DNA of 62,000 nt from Apostichopus japonicus (taxonomy: Eukaryota > Echinodermata > Holothuroidea > Aspidochirotida > Stichopodidae): assembly GCF_037975245.1 (NCBI RefSeq), contig NC_092572.1:17522273-17584272 (forward strand), in the 5' to 3' direction. How positions within the stretch are numbered: the stretch's first letter is position 1; every line of letters starts with the position of its first letter. Shown here piece after piece: positions 54,201-62,000 of this stretch. The notes under the pieces were generated by a model. It was not told the DNA's origin. It ran no database searches and saw only the letters and a program-made list of their open reading frames with translations. Made by a program: the position numbers and the translations under genes.

Positions 54201-57200
54201 CCCGTCTAGGCACTTGCTGTAAAAGATCGGCAAAAGACGTCATCACCCGGGGTTCGAACCAGGGATGCAAAAGAGAGTCTCGATCATCAGCTCGTACAGC
54301 GCGCCGAGCCATCCCGCCACTGTATGGACTGAGATATTAGGTGGATGAACTAATACTTACAGCTCCCCGTCTAGGCACTTGCTGTAAAAGATCGGCAAAA
54401 GACGTCATCACCCGGGGTTCGAACCAGGGATGCAAAAGAGAGTCTCGATCATCAGCTCGTACAGCGCGCCGAGCCATCCCGCCACTGTATGGACTGAGAT
54501 ATTAGGTGGATGAACTAATACTTACAGCTCCCCGTCTAGGCACTTGCTGTAAAAGATCGGCAAAAGACGTCATCACCCGGGGTTCGAACCAGGGATGCAA
54601 AAGAGAGTCTCGATCATCAGCTCGTACAGCGCGCCGAGCCATCCCGCCACTGTATGGACTGAGATATTAGGTGGATGAACTAATACTTACAGCTCCCCGT
54701 CTAGGCACTTGCTGTAAAAGATCGGCAAAAGACGTCATCACCCGGGGTTCGAACCAGGGATGCAAAAGAGAGTCTCGATCATCAGCTCGTACAGCGCGCC
54801 GAGCCATCCCGCCACTGTATGGACTGAGATATTAGGTGGATGAACTAATACTTACAGCTCCCCGTCTAGGCACTTGCTGTAAAAGATCGGCAAAAGACGT
54901 CATCACCCGGGGTTCGAACCAGGGATGCAAAAGAGAGTCTCGATCATCAGCTCGTACAGCGCGCCGAGCCATCCCGCCACTGTATGGACTGAGATATTAG
55001 GTGGATGAACTAATACTTACAGCTCCCCGTCTAGGCACTTGCTGTAAAAGATCGGCAAAAGACGTCATCACCCGGGGTTCGAACCAGGGATGCAAAAGAG
55101 AGTCTCGATCATCAGCTCGTACAGCGCGCCGAGCCATCCCGCCACTGTATGGACTGAGATATTAGGTGGATGAACTAATACTTACAGCTCCCCGTCTAGG
55201 CACTTGCTGTAAAAGATCGGCAAAAGACGTCATCACCCGGGGTTCGAACCAGGGATGCAAAAGAGAGTCTCGATCATCAGCTCGTACAGCGCGCCGAGCC
55301 ATCCCGCCACTGTATGGACTGAGATATTAGGTGGATGAACTAATACTTACAGCTCCCCGTCTAGGCACTTGCTGTAAAAGATCGGCAAAAGACGTCATCA
55401 CCCGGGGTTCGAACCAGGGATGCAAAAGAGAGTCTCGATCATCAGCTCGTACAGCGCGCCGAGCCATCCCGCCACTGTATGGACTGAGATATTAGGTGGA
55501 TGAACTAATACTTACAGCTCCCCGTCTAGGCACTTGCTGTAAAAGATCGGCAAAAGACGTCATCACCCGGGGTTCGAACCAGGGATGCAAAAGAGAGTCT
55601 CGATCATCAGCTCGTACAGCGCGCCGAGCCATCCCGCCACTGTATGGACTGAGATATTAGGTGGATGAACTAATACTTACAGCTCCCCGTCTAGGCACTT
55701 GCTGTAAAAGATCGGCAAAAGACGTCATCACCCGGGGTTCGAACCAGGGATGCAAAAGAGAGTCTCGATCATCAGCTCGTACAGCGCGCCGAGCCATCCC
55801 GCCACTGTATGGACTGAGATATTAGGTGGATGAACTAATACTTACAGCTCCCCGTCTAGGCACTTGCTGTAAAAGATCGGCAAAAGACGTCATCACCCGG
55901 GGTTCGAACCAGGGATGCAAAAGAGAGTCTCGATCATCAGCTCGTACAGCGCGCCGAGCCATCCCGCCACTGTATGGACTGAGATATTAGGTGGATGAAC
56001 TAATACTTACAGCTCCCCGTCTAGGCACTTGCTGTAAAAGATCGGCAAAAGACGTCATCACCCGGGGTTCGAACCAGGGATGCAAAAGAGAGTCTCGATC
56101 ATCAGCTCGTACAGCGCGCCGAGCCATCCCGCCACTGTATGGACTGAGATATTAGGTGGATGAACTAATACTTACAGCTCCCCGTCTAGGCACTTGCTGT
56201 AAAAGATCGGCAAAAGACGTCATCACCCGGGGTTCGAACCAGGGATGCAAAAGAGAGTCTCGATCATCAGCTCGTACAGCGCGCCGAGCCATCCCGCCAC
56301 TGTTTGGACTGAGATATTAGGTGGATGAACTAATACTTACAGCTCCCCGTCTAGGCACTTGCTGTAAAAGATCGGCAAAAGACGTCATCACCCGGGGTTC
56401 GAACCAGGGATGCAAAAGAGAGTCTCGATCATCAGCTCGTACAGCGCGCCGAGCCATCCCGCCACTGTATGGACTGAGATATTAGGTGGATGAACTAATA
56501 CTTACAGCTCCCCGTCTAGGCACTTGCTGTAAAAGATCGGCAAAAGACGTCATCACCCGGGGTTCGAACCAGGGATGCAAAAGAGAGTCTCGATCATCAG
56601 CTCGTACAGCGCGCCGAGCCATCCCGCCACTGTATGGACTGAGATATTAGGTGGATGAACTAATACTTACAGCTCCCCGTCTAGGCACTTGCTGTAAAAG
56701 ATCGGCAAAAGACGTCATCACCCGGGGTTCGAACCAGGGATGCAAAAGAGAGTCTCGATCATCAGCTCGTACAGCGCGCCGAGCCATCCCGCCACTGTAT
56801 GGACTGAGATATTAGGTGGATGAACTAATACTTACAGCTCCCCGTCTAGGCACTTGCTGTAAAAGATCGGCAAAAGACGTCATCACCCGGGGTTCGAACC
56901 AGGGATGCAAAAGAGAGTCTCGATCATCAGCTCGTACAGCGCGCCGAGCCATCCCGCCACTGTATGGACTGAGATATTAGGTGGATGAACTAATACTTAC
57001 AGCTCCCCGTCTAGGCACTTGCTGTAAAAGATCGGCAAAAGACGTCATCACCCGGGGTTCGAACCAGGGATGCAAAAGAGAGTCTCGATCATCAGCTCGT
57101 ACAGCGCGCCGAGCCATCCCGCCACTGTATGGACTGAGATATTAGGTGGATGAACTAATACTTACAGCTCCCCGTCTAGGCACTTGCTGTAAAAGATCGG

Positions 57201-60200
57201 CAAAAGACGTCATCACCCGGGGTTCGAACCAGGGATGCAAAAGAGAGTCTCGATCATCAGCTCGTACAGCGCGCCGAGCCATCCCGCCACTGTATGGACT
57301 GAGATATTAGGTGGATGAACTAATACTTACAGCTCCCCGTCTAGGCACTTGCTGTAAAAGATCGGCAAAAGACGTCATCACCCGGGGTTCGAACCAGGGA
57401 TGCAAAAGAGAGTCTCGATCATCAGCTCGTACAGCGCGCCGAGCCATCCCGCCACTGTATGGACTGAGATATTAGGTGGATGAACTAATACTTACAGCTC
57501 CCCGTCTAGGCACTTGCTGTAAAAGATCGGCAAAAGACGTCATCACCCGGGGTTCGAACCAGGGATGCAAAAGAGAGTCTCGATCATCAGCTCGTACAGC
57601 GCGCCGAGCCATCCCGCCACTGTATGGACTGAGATATTAGGTGGATGAACTAATACTTACAGCTCCCCGTCTAGGCACTTGCTGTAAAAGATCGGCAAAA
57701 GACGTCATCACCCGGGGTTCGAACCAGGGATGCAAAAGAGAGTCTCGATCATCAGCTCGTACAGCGCGCCGAGCCATCCCGCCACTGTATGGACTGAGAT
57801 ATTAGGTGGATGAACTAATACTTACAGCTCCCCGTCTAGGCACTTGCTGTAAAAGATCGGCAAAAGACGTCATCACCCGGGGTTCGAACCAGGGATGCAA
57901 AAGAGAGTCTCGATCATCAGCTCGTACAGCGCGCCGAGCCATCCCGCCACTGTATGGACTGAGATATTAGGTGGATGAACTAATACTTACAGCTCCCCGT
58001 CTAGGCACTTGCTGTAAAAGATCGGCAAAAGACGTCATCACCCGGGGTTCGAACCAGGGATGCAAAAGAGAGTCTCGATCATCAGCTCGTACAGCGCGCC
58101 GAGCCATCCCGCCACTGTATGGACTGAGATATTAGGTGGATGAACTAATACTTACAGCGCCCCGTCTAGGCACTTGCTGTAAAAGATCGGCAAAAGACGT
58201 CATCACCCGGGGTTCGAACCAGGGATGCAAAAGAGAGTCTCGATCATCAGCTCGTACAGCGCGCCGAGCCATCCCGCCACTGTATGGACTGAGATATTAG
58301 GTGGATGAACTAATACTTACAGCTCCCCGTCTAGGCACTTGCTGTAAAAGATCGGCAAAAGACGTCATCACCCGGGGTTCGAACCAGGGATGCAAAAGAG
58401 AGTCTCGATCATCAGCTCGTACAGCGCGCCGAGCCATCCCGCCACTGTATGGACTGAGATATTAGGTGGATGAACTAATACTTACAGCTCCCCGTCTAGG
58501 CACTTGCTGTAAAAGATCGGCAAAAGACGTCATCACCCGGGGTTCGAACCAGGGATGCAAAAGAGAGTCTCGATCATCAGCTCGTACAGCGCGCCGAGCC
58601 ATCCCGCCACTGTATGGACTGAGATATTAGGTGGATGAACTAATACTTACAGCTCCCCGTCTAGGCACTTGCTGTAAAAGATCGGCAAAAGACGTCATCA
58701 CCCGGGGTTCGAACCAGGGATGCAAAAGAGAGTCTCGATCATCAGCTCGTACAGCGCGCCGAGCCATCCCGCCACTGTATGGACTGAGATATTAGGTGGA
58801 TGAACTAATACTTACAGCTCCCCGTCTAGGCACTTGCTGTAAAAGATCGGCAAAAGACGTCATCACCCGGGGTTCGAACCAGGGATGCAAAAGAGAGTCT
58901 CGATCATCAGCTCGTACAGGGCGCCGAGCCATCCCGCCACTGTATGGACTGAGATATTAGGTGGATGAACTAATACTTACAGCTCCCCGTCTAGGCACTT
59001 GCTGTAAAAGATCGGCAAAAGACGTCATCACCCGGGGTTCGAACCAGGGATGCAAAAGAGAGTCTCGATCATCAGCTCGTACAGGGCGCCGAGCCATCCC
59101 GCCACTGTATGGACTGAGATATTAGGTGGATGAACTAATACTTACAGCTCCCCGTCTAGGCACTTGCTGTAAAAGATCGGCAAAAGACGTCATCACCCGG
59201 GGTTCGAACCAGGGATGCAAAAGAGAGTCTCGATCATCAGCTCGTACAGCGCGCCGAGCCATCCCGCCACTGTATGGACTGAGATATTAGGTGGATGAAC
59301 TAATACTTACAGCTCCCCGTCTAGGCACTTGCTGTAAAAGATCGGCAAAAGACGTCATCACCCGGGGTTCGAACCAGGGATGCAAAAGAGAGTCTCGATC
59401 ATCAGCTCGTACAGCGCGCCGAGCCATCCCGCCACTGTATGGACTGAGATATTAGGTGGATGAACTAATACTTACAGCTCCCCGTCTAGGCACTTGCTGT
59501 AAAAGATCGGCAAAAGACGTCATCACCCGGGGTTCGAACCAGGGATGCAAAAGAGAGTCTCGATCATCAGCTCGTACAGCGCGCCGAGCCATCCCGCCAC
59601 TGTATGGACTGAGATATTAGGTGGATGAACTAATACTTACAGCTCCCCGTCTAGGCACTTGCTGTAAAAGATCGGCAAAAGACGTCATCACCCGGGGTTC
59701 GAACCAGGGATGCAAAAGAGAGTCTCGATCATCAGCTCGTACAGCGCGCCGAGCCATCCCGCCACTGTATGGACTGAGATATTAGGTGGATGAACTAATA
59801 CTTACAGCTCCCCGTCTAGGCACTTGCTGTAAAAGATCGGCAAAAGACGTCATCACCCGGGGTTCGAACCAGGGATGCAAAAGAGAGTCTCGATCATCAG
59901 CTCGTACAGCGCGCCGAGCCATCCCGCCACTGTATGGACTGAGATATTAGGTGGATGAACTAATACTTACAGCTCCCCGTCTAGGCACTTGCTGTAAAAG
60001 ATCGGCAAAAGACGTCATCACCCGGGGTTCGAACCAGGGATGCAAAAGAGAGTCTCGATCATCAGCTCGTACAGCGCGCCGAGCCATCCCGCCACTGTAT
60101 GGACTGAGATATTAGGTGGATGAACTAATACTTACAGCTCCCCGTCTAGGCACTTGCTGTAAAAGATCGGCAAAAGACGTCATCACCCGGGGTTCGAACC

Positions 60201-62000
60201 AGGGATGCAAAAGAGAGTCTCGATCATCAGCTCGTACAGCGCGCCGAGCCATCCCGCCACTGTATGGACTGAGATATTAGGTGGATGAACTAATACTTAC
60301 AGCTCCCCGTCTAGGCACTTGCTGTAAAAGATCGGCAAAAGACGTCATCACCCGGGGTTCGAACCAGGGATGCAAAAGAGGGTCTCGATCATCAGCTCGT
60401 ACAGCGCGCCGAGCCATCCCGCCACTGTATGGACTGAGATATTAGGTGGATGAACTAATACTTACAGCTCCCCGTCTAGGCACTTGCTGTAAAAGATCGG
60501 CAAAAGACGTCATCACCCGGGGTTCGAACCAGGGATGCAAAAGAGGGTCTCGATCATCAGCTCGTACAGCGCGCCGAGCCATCCCGCCACTGTATGGACT
60601 GAGATATTAGGTGGATGAACTAATACTTACAGCTCCCCGTCTAGGCACTTGCTGTAAAAGATCGGCAAAAGACGTCATCACCCGGGGTTCGAACCAGGGA
60701 TGCAAAAGAGAGTCTCGATCATCAGCTCGTACAGCGCGCCGAGCCATCCCGCCACTGTATGGACTGAGATATTAGGTGGATGAACTAATACTTACAGCTC
60801 CCCGTCTAGGCACTTGCTGTAAAAGATCGGCAAAAGACGTCATCACCCGGGGTTCGAACCAGGGATGCAAAAGAGAGTCTCGATCATCAGCTCGTACAGC
60901 GCGCCGAGCCATCCCGCCACTGTATGGACTGAGATATTAGGTGGATGAACTAATACTTACAGCTCCCCGTCTAGGCACTTGCTGTAAAAGATCGGCAAAA
61001 GACGTCATCACCCGGGGTTCGAACCAGGGATGCAAAAGAGAGTCTCGATCATCAGCTCGTACAGCGCGCCGAGCCATCCCGCCACTGTATGGACTGAGAT
61101 ATTAGGTGGATGAACTAATACTTACAGCTCCCCGTCTAGGCACTTGCTGTAAAAGATCGGCAAAAGACGTCATCACCCGGGGTTCGAACCAGGGATGCAA
61201 AAGAGAGTCTCGATCATCAGCTCGTACAGCGCGCCGAGCCATCCCGCCACTGTATGGACTGAGATATTAGGTGGATGAACTAATACTTACAGCTCCCCGT
61301 CTAGGCACTTGCTGTAAAAGATCGGCAAAAGACGTCATCACCCGGGGTTCGAACCAGGGATGCAAAAGAGAGTCTCGATCATCAGCTCGTACAGCGCGCC
61401 GAGCCATCCCGCCACTGTATGGACTGAGATATTAGGTGGATGAACTAATACTTACAGCTCCCCGTCTAGGCACTTGCTGTAAAAGATCGGCAAAAGACGT
61501 CATCACCCGGGGTTCGAACCAGGGATGCAAAAGAGAGTCTCGATCATCAGCTCGTACAGCGCGCCGAGCCATCCCGCCACTGTATGGACTGAGATATTAG
61601 GTGGATGAACTAATACTTACAGCTCCCCGTCTAGGCACTTGCTGTAAAAGATCGGCAAAAGACGTCATCACCCGGGGTTCGAACCAGGGATGCAAAAGAG
61701 AGTCTCGATCATCAGCTCGTACAGCGCGCCGAGCCATCCCGCCACTGTATGGACTGAGATATTAGGTGGATGAACTAATACTTACAGCTCCCCGTCTAGG
61801 CACTTGCTGTAAAAGATCGGCAAAAGACGTCATCACCCGGGGTTCGAACCAGGGATGCAAAAGAGAGTCTCGATCATCAGCTCGTACAGCGCGCCGAGCC
61901 ATCCCGCCACTGTATGGACTGAGATATTAGGTGGATGAACTAATACTTACAGCTCCCCGTCTAGGCACTTGCTGTAAAAGATCGGCAAAAGACGTCATCA

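Larger units (their letters stand above)
20217..62000. repeat. Giant 165-bp satellite array, about 253 monomers
   Basis: Head-to-tail monomers start with (T/C)AGGCACTTGCTGTAAAAG and recur every 165 bp from 20217 to the window end. Every fourth monomer falls on the same line phase (660 bp) from 20341 to 61921, which is 252 periods with no net insertion or deletion. Monomers differ only at a few positions: 1 (T/C), 94 (T/C/G), 118 (A/G/T), 141 (T/G), 158 (T/G), 163 (G/C) and rare private changes. Monomer GC is 51 percent with about 10 CpG, well above the AT-rich flank. 165 is divisible by 3, yet all six frames contain stops, so it is not a repeat protein. The minus strand is tRNA-like. A centromeric or pericentromeric satellite is a reasonable guess, not shown. 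Confidence 0.99.
42162..62000. repeat. Satellite subtype domain 2 (position 94 C, position 141 G), with a short mosaic border
   Basis: The copy at 42162 has 94C with 141T, 42327 has 94C/141G, 42492 and 42657 return to 94T/141T, and from 42822 all copies are 94C/141G. Exceptions are one 141T at 52036 and two adjacent 94G copies (58920, 59085). Position 1 is T throughout. Confidence 0.95.

Noticed and set aside
20217-62000. CRISPR array
   Set aside because: There are no unique spacers: the whole 165-bp unit repeats, in a eukaryotic context.
20217-62000. Tandem array of functional tRNA genes
   Set aside because: D- and T-arm features exist, but the acceptor stem does not pair, no anticodon arm forms and a T4 run interrupts the body.
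20217-62000. Repeat protein encoded by the 165-bp (55-codon) unit
   Set aside because: All six frames of the monomer contain stop codons, so no frame stays open across copies.

Overview
This is a non-coding, repeat-dominated stretch of an animal nuclear genome. A marine invertebrate is plausible but not proven. The evidence is the AT-rich background, very long tetranucleotide microsatellites, many G homopolymers, several minisatellites, MITE-like inverted repeats, and a decayed LINE reverse-transcriptase fragment of a kind common in invertebrates and early chordates. No intact protein gene is supported. The long open frames at 8.4-9.6 kb and 14.6-16.6 kb are read-throughs of microsatellites. 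There is no sign of bacterial or organellar gene organisation.

Layout, left part (1-20116). A 147-bp tandem repeat enters from the left edge (1-415). A 38-bp minisatellite fills 4062-4666. A 155-bp tRNA-like tandem dimer lies at 4845-5047. GATA, GA and AT tracts run from 5.67 to 6.78 kb. A 179-bp element with about 33-bp terminal inverted repeats lies at 7269-7447. A TATG tract of about 800 bp is at 8.57-9.37 kb. A 698-bp foldback element with TTAA at both ends, carrying a 70-bp minisatellite, lies at 10480-11177. A 1.8-kb TCTA/TCTG mosaic runs from 14.74 to 16.55 kb. A 64-bp minisatellite is at 17.59-17.95 kb, and a frameshifted LINE reverse-transcriptase C-terminus on the minus strand is at 19191-19836. 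A 100-N gap follows (20117-20216).

Layout, right part (20217-62000). Two thirds of the window is one uninterrupted head-to-tail satellite of 165-bp monomers. There are about 253 copies, all in one phase, with no insertion or deletion seen across 41.8 kb. On the minus strand each monomer carries a tRNA-like D-arm/A-box, a B-box 51 nt downstream and T4 runs, so it looks like a tRNA-derived (SINE-head) unit turned into a satellite. The monomer aligns collinearly with the older 155-bp dimer at 4.85-5.05 kb: same A and B boxes, same linker and same CTAATACTTA body motif. The window therefore holds two ages of one family. Monomer subtypes fall in contiguous blocks and adjacent pairs, the pattern expected of unequal exchange or local amplification. 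The strongest candidate for something undescribed is this satellite: a nucleosome-length, CpG-rich, Pol III-promoter-like array that continues beyond both the gap and the window end.
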